NCBI GenBank assembly: GCA_041481445.1
Contig: JBGPBV010000016.1
Location: 1 to 64,000 of the forward strand
Length of the DNA: 64,000 nt
Reading direction: 5' to 3'
Source: AA29 sp041481445
GTDB lineage: Bacteria > Acidobacteriota > Vicinamibacteria > Fen-336
Position numbers and translations under genes: made by a program. This document shows positions 49,520 through 57,457 of this stretch, one piece after another. How positions within the stretch are numbered: the stretch's first letter is position 1; every line of letters begins with the position of its first letter. The notes under the pieces were generated by a model that saw only the letters and a program-made list of their open reading frames with translations, was not told the DNA's origin and searched no databases.

Positions 49520-50043
49520 CGACCTGCCCCGTCGGCTCCGATCCGTTCCGCACGGAACCGGATCGCGGCGACGATGGCGAGCACGATGAACAACACGAGG
49601 ACGATGCCCTGGGACACCACGAACGGCGGCTCCGTCTGCTTCGGGGCCAGCGCCCTGAGCGCGGGAATCTTGAGGAACGACTGCACCACCCCGACGAAGA
49701 CGTTCAGGTAGAGGGCCAGCGCGGCGCCGACCACGTAGACGTGACGCCAGGCCCCGTGGAGGCGGAAGGCGTAGCGCGCCGCGATGGCGATGGCAAGCAC
49801 CACCAGCGAGATGAAGCCGACGATGTGGGACGGAAGCAGGTGTTCGAACGGGAACCCGAAGCCAGTGACGCTGGTGGCCACCGTCGTGGCCAGGAACAGG
49901 GCGGTCCAGCCCTCGAGCCGCCTGGCGGTGACCAGGCCGAACAGGACCACCAGCCCCGATCCGATGCCGACCAGGCTGATCAGCACGTGCACCAACGTGT
50001 AGGTCGCGAGCGACATCCCGAACACGGTCTCCGGCGAGCTCAT
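49516..50043 (-). CDS. Small multi-pass membrane protein, unknown function
   Basis: 175 residues with five predicted membrane helices (LVHVLISLVGIGSGLVVLFG, ALFLATTVATSVTGFGF, HIVGFISLVVLAIAIAA, VVGAALALYLNVFVGVV, VLVLFIVLAIVAAI). Two conserved-looking His/Pro sites (FGFPFEHLLPSHIVG) could bind a metal or haem. A 3' remnant of a paralogue exists at 36100-36177. First sizeable gene downstream of element C. Confidence 0.75.
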   Translation of the reverse strand: MSSPETVFGMSLATYTLVHVLISLVGIGSGLVVLFGLVTARRLEGWTALFLATTVATSVTGFGFPFEHLLPSHIVGFISLVVLAIAIAARYAFRLHGAWRHVYVVGAALALYLNVFVGVVQSFLKIPALRALAPKQTEPPFVVSQGIVLVLFIVLAIVAAIRFRAERIGADGAGR

Positions 50044-50062
50044 GGCACTCTCCTCTTCCTCT

Positions 50063-50128
50063 TCAGTCGGCCCGCACCAGCGGCACGTCCACGACGTGCT
50101 CGGACCGGCTGGTCCTGGACTTGCTCAT
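50063..50128 (-). CDS. 21-codon leader or remnant ORF
   Basis: ATG at 50128 with GGAGG about seven bases upstream, encoding MSKSRTSRSEHVVDVPLVRA and one more residue before TGA at 50063. It sits 57 bases after the CGTGATG of element C and 19 bases before the membrane-protein gene. The good ribosome site argues that it is translated. SEHVVDVP recalls the start of SRPBCC-type proteins, so it may be the truncated first gene of the operon, like the SDR piece behind element B. Confidence 0.5.
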   Translation of the reverse strand: MSKSRTSRSEHVVDVPLVRAD

Positions 50129-50184
50129 GTCGACGCCTCCGTGAGAGCGACGGAAGGACACTACGATGGCGCCGGGGCCTCTGA

Positions 50185-50250
50185 CATCACGACAAGGCAT
50201 GGTTTTCGGCTACCGCTACCGGCGTATCTCGCAATACCTCGGTCGAGGTA
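50185..50250 (-). promoter_or_regulatory. Copy C of the shared upstream element, with a strong palindrome
   Basis: Reading leftward: TACCTCG-AC-CGAGGTA (50235-50250, perfect 7-bp arms), GGTATTGCGAGA (50227-50238), AAAA (50203-50206) and CGTGATG (50185-50191). The distances equal those of copy A base for base. It lies between the leftward glycogen operon (first ATG 50128) and the rightward solute-binding protein gene (ATG 50298), so the palindrome could serve both. Confidence 0.6.
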
Positions 50251-50297
50251 CGGAGGCCGATCGACTATCCTCGTACGCTGACTGCCCACGAAAGCCA

Positions 50298-51629
50298 ATG
50301 GTCAGGCTCCGCCTTTCCGCCCCGCTCGCCTTGCTGCTGGTCCTCGCCGCCGCGGCCTGCCGCCGGCATCCCGTGGGAGAGCCGGTGACGGTGGTGCTCC
50401 TCGACATCGGCCCGGCCAGGAACCGGGAGTACACGGAATGGACGGAGCAGGCGCTGGAGGGCTTCCGCCGCGAGACCGGCGTCGCGGTGAAGCGGCTGCC
50501 CGCCCCGGAATCGTCGGACGAGCAGCTCGTCTTCGAACGGCAGCTCCTAGAGGGGGGCGCGACCACGCCGGACGTTTACATCATCGACGCCATCTGGCCC
50601 GGGATGCTGGTCGAGCACTTCCTCGACCTGCGGCCGCGATTGGGCAGGGAAGCCGCCCGGCACTTCCCCGCCCTCCTCGCCAACAACGTCGTCCAGGGCC
50701 GGCTGGTGGCGATGCCGTACCACGCCAACGTGGGCATCCTCTTCTACCGCACCGACCTGCTGCGCGAATACGGGTACGGCGCACCTCCGCGCACGTGGGC
50801 GGAGCTCGAAGGCATGGCGGCGGCGATCCAGAAGGGGGAGCGCGCGAAGGGCGACGACGGTTTCTGGGGCTACATGTGGCAGGGAGCGCCCTACGAAGGC
50901 CTCACCTGCAATGCCCTGGAGTGGCAGGCTTCGGACGGTGGCGGCCACATCGTCGAAGACGACGGGTCGGTCTCGGTCGACAACCCGCGAACGATCGCGG
51001 CGTGGGAGAGAGCGGCCTCCTGGGTCGGCACCATCTCCCCGCCGGAGGTCGTCGGCTACCGCGAAGCGGAGGCGGAGGAGGCCTGGCGCGCGGGCCGGGC
51101 CGCGTTCATGCGGGCCTGGCCCTCGAACTACCGCCCCAGCCAGGACAGCGGCTCGCGCATCCAGGGGCGGTTCGACATCACGTTCGTGCCCGCCGGCGCG
51201 CACGGGCACGCCATGGTCCTTGGCGAGAACGCGCTGGCGGTGTCGCGGTACTCGAAGCACGTCGAGGAGGCGGTGGCCCTGGTGAAGTACCTCTCGAGAC
51301 GCGACGTGCAGCTCGGGCGGGCGCGCGCGACCTCGCTCCCTCCGACCGTCCCCGATCTCTACGACGACCCGGAGGTCCAGAGGGCGAATCCCTACTACAC
51401 GCCGCTGAAGCAGGTCTTCCTGGGGGGCGCGGTGTCCCGGCCGTCGTCCGTGACCGGCCACAAGTACGCGGAGGTCTCCCGCGCATACTTCCGCGCCGTC
51501 CATTCCGTCCTCACGCGCCAGCAGGAGCCCTCGGCGGCGGCGGCGGCCCTGGAGCGCGAGCTCGTCTGGATCACCGGATTCCCGGTGGCGAGGCCTCGCC
51601 CAGGCCGGAGCGCGCCCGCGACACGCTGA
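50298..51629 (+). CDS. Extracellular solute-binding lipoprotein (ABC sugar-importer type)
   Basis: 443 residues. Lipoprotein signal (LALLLVLAAAAC) and a family 1 solute-binding fold: TPDVYIIDAIWPGMLVEHFL, VAMPYHANVGILFYRTDLLREYG, PPRTWAELEGMAAAIQKGE, WRAGRAAFMRAWPSNY and GENALAVSRYSKHVEEAVALV. Binds an oligosaccharide in the periplasm, probably trehalose or maltose type. The permease and ATPase genes are not adjacent, which is unusual. Divergent from the glycogen-degradation operon across element C, so sugar uptake and glycogen use may be co-regulated. Confidence 0.9.
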   Translation: MVRLRLSAPLALLLVLAAAACRRHPVGEPVTVVLLDIGPARNREYTEWTEQALEGFRRETGVAVKRLPAPESSDEQLVFERQLLEGGATTPDVYIIDAIWPGMLVEHFLDLRPRLGREAARHFPALLANNVVQGRLVAMPYHANVGILFYRTDLLREYGYGAPPRTWAELEGMAAAIQKGERAKGDDGFWGYMWQGAPYEGLTCNALEWQASDGGGHIVEDDGSVSVDNPRTIAAWERAASWVGTISPPEVVGYREAEAEEAWRAGRAAFMRAWPSNYRPSQDSGSRIQGRFDITFVPAGAHGHAMVLGENALAVSRYSKHVEEAVALVKYLSRRDVQLGRARATSLPPTVPDLYDDPEVQRANPYYTPLKQVFLGGAVSRPSSVTGHKYAEVSRAYFRAVHSVLTRQQEPSAAAAALERELVWITGFPVARPRPGRSAPATR

Positions 51630-51632
51630 CCC

Positions 51633-52058
51633 TCAGTCTTCGCGCGCCGCCTCCCGCCGCGCCGGGATCGTGATCTCGCGGCGCCCGAACAGCGCGGCGT
51701 CGACCGAGATCGCCCCCGGCCCGAGCAGAGCGATGGCCGCCGCCACGACGACCGGAAGGACGCCCGCCACGCCGGGGCCGAACGTGCTCGGGGTGGGCGA
51801 CGGCAGCCAGGAAAGGAAGACGCCCGCGCTGGCCAGGGCGGCCAGCGCGCCCGCCACCGGGGTCAGGAGCCCGACCAGGAGGAAGGCTCCGGTGAGGGCC
51901 GAAACCACGCCGATGGCCCACGTCCCTCGCGCGGAAGCGACCGCGCCGCCGAGGCAGGCCGCGCCGTGGGAGACGAGCACGACGGCCACGCCGAATCGCA
52001 ACAACAGCAGGCCGATCCCTGGCGATCCGTTCGGGAACGTCGAGAACAACCTCTGCAA
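51633..52058 (-). CDS. DoxX-family membrane protein
   Basis: 141 residues, four membrane helices (IGLLLLRFGVAVVLVSHG, AIGVVSALTGAFLLVGLLTP, GALAALASAGVFLSWL, VLPVVVAAAIALLGPGA). The arrangement RFGVAVVLVSHGAACLGG and GAISVDAALFGRREI at the end is typical of DoxX proteins, linked to thiosulfate:quinone reduction or oxidative-stress complexes. Convergent to the solute-binding protein gene with three bases between stops. Confidence 0.82.
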   Translation of the reverse strand: MQRLFSTFPNGSPGIGLLLLRFGVAVVLVSHGAACLGGAVASARGTWAIGVVSALTGAFLLVGLLTPVAGALAALASAGVFLSWLPSPTPSTFGPGVAGVLPVVVAAAIALLGPGAISVDAALFGRREITIPARREAARED

Positions 52059-52113
52059 TCGGCTCTCCTCGCCGGCGCCGTCGCCAGCCCGTGCGCGGAG
52101 AGGCTACCGAAAG

Positions 52114-55100
52114 TCAGTGCCCCGCGGAATCCCCAGATCGGGGTATTTGGCGCGTCCACGATCGGGTCAGGGCCCTCAGCCAGCCGGCTGGACCGCGTGA
52201 GGACGCGGCCGGAAAGGCCACGTGCCCGGGAACCGTGAGCTCCACTTCGGTACCGGCTCCGGGGCGGCTCCACAGCCGCAACCGGCCGCCGATCCTTTCC
52301 GACCGCTCGCGCATCCCCGAGAGTCCCCAGTGGCCGTCGCGCCCCGCGCGGAGGACCTCGGCGTCGATCCCCTTCCCGTCGTCGCGCACGAGGACACGGA
52401 GCCGGCGGGCCTCGCGTTCGACTCCGACCTCGATACGGGTCGCCCCCGAGTGCCGGAACGCGTTGATGAGCGCTTCCCGTCCGATGCGGTAGACCTCGTC
52501 GCGGATCATCGGATGCAGGCGGCGGGGCGGCCCTCCGCCGATCACGCGGAAGGCAACGTCGTCCCTCACTCCGAGCTCGTCCCGGATGCGCGAGAACGAC
52601 TGCTCGAGATCGTCGAGGCTGCTCTGGGACGAGCGGAGGCCCCGCACGGCGTTCCGGCCCTCTTCGATGACCCGCTTGATCAGCTCGAGGACCCCGGCCA
52701 GGCTTCCCCTCTCGGGCGAGCCTGGCGGCATGCGGTCCACCGCCAGGTGGAGCTGCATCGAAGCGCTCAGGAACCCCTGCAGCAGCGTGTCGTGCAGCTC
52801 CTGCGCGATGCGCGTCCGCTCGGCCAGCCGCTCCTCGAACCGGACGTTCAACTGGCGCGTCAAGCGATGGAGCCGCATCCGGTAGAGGCCGAGCAGGATC
52901 AGCGCGCCGGCCAGCGCGCTCGTCAAGCGAAACCATCGCGTCTGCCAGACCACGGGTTCGATGTCGAATCCGAGCGCGGCCTCGGCGCCGTTCCAGAAGC
53001 CCTCGCTGTTCGAGGCCATGACTCGGAACTGGTAGGCGCCGGGCGCGAGGTTGGTGTACACGGCCTCCCGCGCGGAGAAGGGCTCGCTCCAGCCGCGATC
53101 GAATCCGTCGAGCCGATAGCGGAATCGGATCTCGTCCGGGGCGCCCAGGCTGACTCCGGAATAGCCGAGGGTGACGCGCCGCGATCCCGCGGGTATCGCG
53201 TGCGTCCCCTCCAGATCGATGAGGTTGCCGTCGGCGGACAGGGCCTCGATGCGGGCCACGACGGGAGCCGCGCTGCTGGTGGCGCGCACGGGATCGACGA
53301 CGGAGAGGCCGCGGCTCATCGAGAACCAGATCCGGCCGAACAGGTCGGCCACCACCGACCGGTGCCGGCGGGCGACCTCCGTGCTGTACAGGCCATCGGA
53401 GGGGCCGTACTCCGCCACTTCCGCGCGTCCCGGGGAGGGGTCGAGGAGCTGGTCACGCCGGGCCCGCAGCACCCGCGTCGAGGTGGCGATCCAGAGCCAT
53501 CCCTGGCGGTCCTCCGCCAGCCCGAAGATCGGCTCGTGGAGCGACCCTGGCACGCCGCCCGGCACCCGGATCCCTTCCGGACCGAGCCGCGCGAGCCCGT
53601 CACCGGTCCCTATCCAGAGGCCGCCCGCGGAGTCCTCCAGGAGGCAGCTCACGTCGTCGGACGGCAATCCGTCGCGGGTCGTGAAATATCGCCAGTGACC
53701 CTTCGAGAGCGCGCCGAGGCCGCTCGGCGTGGCGAACCACGTCGTGCCGTCGGCGGTGTCCACGATCGACACGACGGTGTTGGAGACGAGGCCACTCTCG
53801 GAGTCGTAGGTCGTGAACCGGCCATCCCGGAAGCGGCTGGCGCCGCTCTCGAGCGTTCCTGCCCAGACGGTGCCGTCGCGGCTCTCGTGGACGGCGTACA
53901 CCGTGTCGTCGACGAGGCCGTCCGCGGTCCGGTACGTCCGAGCCACGACGGCGCCGCCCCTGGTGACCAGGCGCGTCAGCCCGCCCGCTTTCCGGCCGAC
54001 CCAGAGACCGTCCTTGCCGCCCGCGAGCGAGTAGACCACGTCCCCCGGTAGCCCGTCCGCGGTGACCTTGCCCACCCGCCCGTTGTGGAGCCAGAAGAGC
54101 CCGCCGCCCAGGGGCGCGAACCACGTGCGTCCCTCGGCGTCGACGTGGATCGGCCCGCTGCTCTCCGACGGCAGCCCTTCGGCGGGCCCGTAGGTGGTGA
54201 AGCTGGTGTCGCGGAGGCGCTCGAGGCCACGGGGAGTGCCGACCCACAGGCTCCCTTCGCGGTCTTCGAAGAGGGCGGTCACCGCGACACGGGCCGCCGG
54301 ATCCTCGAAGCGGGAGACGCCGCGCGCGTTCACGCGCAGCAGGCCCTCGGCGGTGCCGATCCAGACGTTCGACTCGCGATCCACCGTCATCGTCGACGCC
54401 ACCACCCGTCGCAGACCAGGGGCGAGCCCGTCCGCGCTGATCCCGCTTCCGTTCCAGCGCACCATGCCTTTCGGCGTGGCCACCCACACGTCTCGGGCGC
54501 CCACGGCGAGCACGGCGCTGATGGTCCGATCGGGAAGTCCCTGCCTCACCGCGATGACCTGTCCCTGGACGGCACAGAAGAGGCCTTCGCCCTGCGTTCC
54601 CATCCAGATGCGGCCGTCCCCCGCTTCCGTCATCGAGGTCACGGGAGACCGCGCGGGCAGGGAGGCGCGTGGGGCGAGGCTCTCCACGCGCTCCCCACTC
54701 CAGCGCAGGGGGCCGTTCACGATGCCGGCCATCATCATGGTGCCGTCGGGAGCGCGCGCCATCGCGGTGATCGCATCCTCCATCGTCTCCAGGGAGGGCA
54801 CGCTCTCGAACCGGCGGTCGCGATAGCGCAGGACCCGGGGCCCGCCGAGCCTGACCCACATGGTGCCGCGCCCGTCCACGGTCAGCCCCAGGACCTGGGT
54901 GATCGACGGCGACGCGGAGCCCGGCTCCGGAAAGCGGCGGAAGGCCGAGCCGTCGAAGCGGTACAGTCCCCGGTCGGTTCCGAGCCAGAGGTATCCGTCC
55001 GCGGTCTGGCTGATGGCCTGGACGGTTCCCCCCGGGAATCCGCGGTCGGCGCCCCAGCGTTCCCGCACGTACTGGGACATCGTCCGGTCGGGGTCGATGG

Positions 55101-55185
55101 CCTGGGCGGTGCCGGCGAGGCACGTCACCGCCACCGCGGCCCAGAGCCCAACCCGTCGACGCGCCGCGCCACCTCCGAGCCTCAC
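52114..55185 (-). CDS. Two-component sensor histidine kinase with beta-propeller sensor
   Basis: 1,023 residues. Signal peptide, then about 12-14 two-component-regulator propeller repeats (DGYLWLGTDRGLYRFDG, ESNVWIGTAEGLLRVN, GGLWIGTGDGLARLG), a Y_Y_Y domain (IRFRYRLDGFDRGWSEPF, LAPGAYQFRVMASNSEG), one membrane helix and a cytosolic HisKA_3/HATPase_c kinase. Phospho-acceptor His798 lies in AQELHDTLLQGFL; the N box EALINAFRHS and G boxes DDGKGID and GLSGMRER are intact. Likely senses a polysaccharide. No response regulator follows; candidates are the NarL-type (37492) and FixJ-type (57458) proteins. The GTG start overlaps the lipoprotein stop (GTGA). Confidence 0.93.
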   Translation of the reverse strand: MRLGGGAARRRVGLWAAVAVTCLAGTAQAIDPDRTMSQYVRERWGADRGFPGGTVQAISQTADGYLWLGTDRGLYRFDGSAFRRFPEPGSASPSITQVLGLTVDGRGTMWVRLGGPRVLRYRDRRFESVPSLETMEDAITAMARAPDGTMMMAGIVNGPLRWSGERVESLAPRASLPARSPVTSMTEAGDGRIWMGTQGEGLFCAVQGQVIAVRQGLPDRTISAVLAVGARDVWVATPKGMVRWNGSGISADGLAPGLRRVVASTMTVDRESNVWIGTAEGLLRVNARGVSRFEDPAARVAVTALFEDREGSLWVGTPRGLERLRDTSFTTYGPAEGLPSESSGPIHVDAEGRTWFAPLGGGLFWLHNGRVGKVTADGLPGDVVYSLAGGKDGLWVGRKAGGLTRLVTRGGAVVARTYRTADGLVDDTVYAVHESRDGTVWAGTLESGASRFRDGRFTTYDSESGLVSNTVVSIVDTADGTTWFATPSGLGALSKGHWRYFTTRDGLPSDDVSCLLEDSAGGLWIGTGDGLARLGPEGIRVPGGVPGSLHEPIFGLAEDRQGWLWIATSTRVLRARRDQLLDPSPGRAEVAEYGPSDGLYSTEVARRHRSVVADLFGRIWFSMSRGLSVVDPVRATSSAAPVVARIEALSADGNLIDLEGTHAIPAGSRRVTLGYSGVSLGAPDEIRFRYRLDGFDRGWSEPFSAREAVYTNLAPGAYQFRVMASNSEGFWNGAEAALGFDIEPVVWQTRWFRLTSALAGALILLGLYRMRLHRLTRQLNVRFEERLAERTRIAQELHDTLLQGFLSASMQLHLAVDRMPPGSPERGSLAGVLELIKRVIEEGRNAVRGLRSSQSSLDDLEQSFSRIRDELGVRDDVAFRVIGGGPPRRLHPMIRDEVYRIGREALINAFRHSGATRIEVGVEREARRLRVLVRDDGKGIDAEVLRAGRDGHWGLSGMRERSERIGGRLRLWSRPGAGTEVELTVPGHVAFPAASSRGPAGWLRALTRSWTRQIPRSGDSAGH

Positions 55186-56231
55186 GGGAGGTATTCGAAC
55201 TTCTCGATCACGACCTCCGTCCCGCGCTCCAGGGCCCGCGCGCTCCGGCGGAAGACATAGAGGTTCATGCGCACCGTCTCGTTGCCCGGGGAGGGCACGC
55301 CCGACGTGAACGTGTGCTCGGCGACCGCCGGCGCGCGGTTCTCGGGGCCAGCCCCGCGGACGGTCCGGGCCATGAGGCGGCCGGGCTCCCAGCGGAGCCC
55401 GTGGGTCAGGACGCCCGGAGGCGCCACGAAGGGCCAGACGTTCGCGGCGACGTAATAGGGCTGGACCACGTACTGCGCGTTCTTCGCCGCCGGCTCGCCC
55501 CACCGGCTGACCTCGATGTCCATCTCGCGATGGTTCTCGCTCGCGGCCGGTCCGTCCCAGGTGAACAGGGTCAGTACCACCGCCGGCTCCAGTTGCGACA
55601 CGTCGCGCACGACGAACCGGTACGAGCCATACCCGAGCCGGCGCGTGAGGCGCACTTCTGCGCAGGTCCAGCGCGGCGCCTCTCCCCCGATGCGGAGGTG
55701 CATCGCTCCGCTTCCGTCCGTCCAGGCGTTGGCGGGATCGTAGTCGTTGGTGCCGCCCCGGTCGCTGGGGGCGGCGCGGGCGATCCATTCGTATCCGCTG
55801 AACTGGATCGTGTGATGTTGGGCGCGCGCCGAGGGGTCACCCGGTGCGATCGTGACGGCCACGACGCCGCCGCCGGCAGGCGGCAACGTCTCCGTGGAGA
55901 GCGGCGGACGATATCCGGCATCGACGAGGAGGGCCGCGTACTCCGTCCCCAGGTGGGTGGAGCTCGTCCAGGTCGAGTCGGCACGGACCTCCGTGAACGG
56001 CTGCCGGGCCTCCGGCTGGACCCACCACACCCCGCTCTTGGCGAACAACACGATGCGCTGCCCGCGCTGCGCGCCGACCACGCGGCCTTCGATCACGTCG
56101 AGCGTGTCCGGTCCGCCCTTGTCCGCGGGCGGGATCCTCGTGAATTGGATCGAGGGCCCACCGTCGCCCTGGCGGCCGGCGCAGCCGGTCAGGAGGAGCC
56201 ACGGTACGACCAGCAGGAGCCTGAGCCTCAC
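55182..56231 (-). CDS. Lipoprotein with sensor-type domain and GH16-like domain
   Basis: 349 residues. Lipoprotein signal (LLLVVPWLLLTGCAG). Residues of about 25-125 match the extracytoplasmic domain of the degenerate kinase (QRGQRIVLFAKSGVWWVQP, STHLGTEYAALLVDAGYRP). Residues of about 140-349 form a concanavalin-like sandwich with HREMDIEVSRWGE, which fits the E-x-D-x-E catalytic motif of glycoside hydrolase family 16. Translationally coupled (GTGA) to the propeller kinase, so it probably binds or cuts a beta-glucan-like ligand that the kinase senses. Confidence 0.8.
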   Translation of the reverse strand: MRLRLLLVVPWLLLTGCAGRQGDGGPSIQFTRIPPADKGGPDTLDVIEGRVVGAQRGQRIVLFAKSGVWWVQPEARQPFTEVRADSTWTSSTHLGTEYAALLVDAGYRPPLSTETLPPAGGGVVAVTIAPGDPSARAQHHTIQFSGYEWIARAAPSDRGGTNDYDPANAWTDGSGAMHLRIGGEAPRWTCAEVRLTRRLGYGSYRFVVRDVSQLEPAVVLTLFTWDGPAASENHREMDIEVSRWGEPAAKNAQYVVQPYYVAANVWPFVAPPGVLTHGLRWEPGRLMARTVRGAGPENRAPAVAEHTFTSGVPSPGNETVRMNLYVFRRSARALERGTEVVIEKFEYLP

Positions 56232-56427
56232 GGGAAGTGAAGGGTCGATGGAAACTCGAAGCCGCTACAGTACCCCTTCAGCCGTGGGTTTCCAAGACTC
56301 TCGCCTCGTCGTGCCTCGCCCGCCGCGCCTCGCTACCAAGGTATCTCCCGGACATTCAGAGCGACCTCTTCTAGGATTAGCGGACGAACGTCGACGTGAA
56401 GGAGCGGCGGGCACGGAGGGCAAGGCG

Positions 56428-57300
56428 GTGACGTCCAACAGGGTCAGCAACGATGGCATCCCCGATCACATGCCGCCGTTGCTGCGGCGGCGCCTCGAGC
56501 GTGCGGAGGCCTGGGCCGGCAACGAGAAAACGGCGGCTCTCGTCGAGATGCCAGGTCTGGTGGCATGGGTGCATTCCGTGCCCAGCGACTCCAGTACGGG
56601 TGGCGGCGACGTCCACTACCTGTCCGTCTGCCCCAGCGGGATCGTCTCCCGGATCGCCCTTGCCGACGTGAGCGGGCACGGACAGGCCGTGATGAGCGTC
56701 GGTGAGAAGCTGCGTGAGCTCATGCTCCGATACCTCACGGCGCTGGAACAGGTCGGGCTCATGCGGGATCTGAGTCGAGCGGTCCGGGAAGAACTGGACG
56801 GCGTGCACTACGCCACGATGGTAGCGGTCGGATGGCATGGCCGCCGCCGCCTGCTCGTCGTGACGAATGCGGGGCACCCCCCGCCGTGTTGGTACCGCGC
56901 GGCCCTTGGTGAATGGAGTTGGATTGGAGCGCGACACGCCAGCGAGCGAGGGCGGACGGTCGGCGTTCCCCTCGGCCTGCTCGCCGACAGCAGCTACGAC
57001 CGCGCGGTACTCAAGCCCGAGATAGGCGACCTGGTGGTGCTGTACACGGACGGGGTCTTTGAAGCCTCGAACGAGGCGGGAGACGAGCTGGGTCGCGACG
57101 GGCTGATGAGGATCGCGCGCGGGTTGGACGCGAGCTCGGCCGAGGCTTTCGGAAGCCAGTTGGCGGCCGCGCTGCGCCGCTTCCGCGGACGCGCGGAACC
57201 CACCGACGATCAGACGATCATCGTCCTGCAGAGGGTGGCTCCCGAGACGTCGCCAAGTGGATCCCGGCCTGACCCACGGAAACGGGCCGCGCGGAAATAG
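56428..57300 (+). CDS. SpoIIE/PP2C-type protein phosphatase
   Basis: 290 residues, cytosolic. GGGDVHYLSVCPSGIVSRI, ALADVSGHGQAVMSVG, HYATMVAVGWHGRRRLLVV, NAGHPPPCWYR, GVPLGLL, VVLYTDGVFEASNEAGDELG and DDQTIIVLQ give the complete PP2C motif set with the metal-binding Asp residues. No PAS, GAF or receiver domain is attached. The GTG at 56428 has GGAGGG 7-8 bases upstream; the frame is open further upstream without family sequence, and ATG 56471 is an alternative. Divergent from the lipoprotein-kinase operon. May dephosphorylate an anti-sigma antagonist encoded elsewhere. Confidence 0.87.
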   Translation: MTSNRVSNDGIPDHMPPLLRRRLERAEAWAGNEKTAALVEMPGLVAWVHSVPSDSSTGGGDVHYLSVCPSGIVSRIALADVSGHGQAVMSVGEKLRELMLRYLTALEQVGLMRDLSRAVREELDGVHYATMVAVGWHGRRRLLVVTNAGHPPPCWYRAALGEWSWIGARHASERGRTVGVPLGLLADSSYDRAVLKPEIGDLVVLYTDGVFEASNEAGDELGRDGLMRIARGLDASSAEAFGSQLAAALRRFRGRAEPTDDQTIIVLQRVAPETSPSGSRPDPRKRAARK

Positions 57301-57320
57301 CTCCCCGCCCCTCCCCCTAA

Positions 57321-57377
57321 CGAGGTATGCGCAGGCCCCTCCATTGCGTGGGGCGGAAACGACCCGATTGCGTGATG
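57321..57377 (+). promoter_or_regulatory. Copy D of the shared upstream element
   Basis: Reading rightward: CGAGGTATGCGCAGG (from 57321), GAAA (57356-57359) and CGTGATG (57371-57377), 81 bases before the ATG of the FixJ-type regulator. Distances between the boxes are the same as in copies A and C. The CGAGGTAT-GCG block is shared with copy C. Confidence 0.5.
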
Positions 57378-57457
57378 CGCGCGCGGCGGCCGGCCCGCTA
57401 GCATCCGGCGTTCGCTGCGCAACCGGACCGCGCAGGGTTCGAGAGGAGGCAAAGAGC

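Noticed and set aside
57356..57377. Reading the AAAA/CGTGATG pair as a standard ECF sigma -35/-10
   Set aside because: The 11-base spacing is too short for the usual 15-17 bases; the element is therefore reported without naming a sigma factor.
57350..57380. A sigma-54 (GG-N10-GC) promoter inside element D
   Set aside because: The GG and TTGC pieces are about 15 bases apart start to start, not 12, and copies A-C do not show the pattern.
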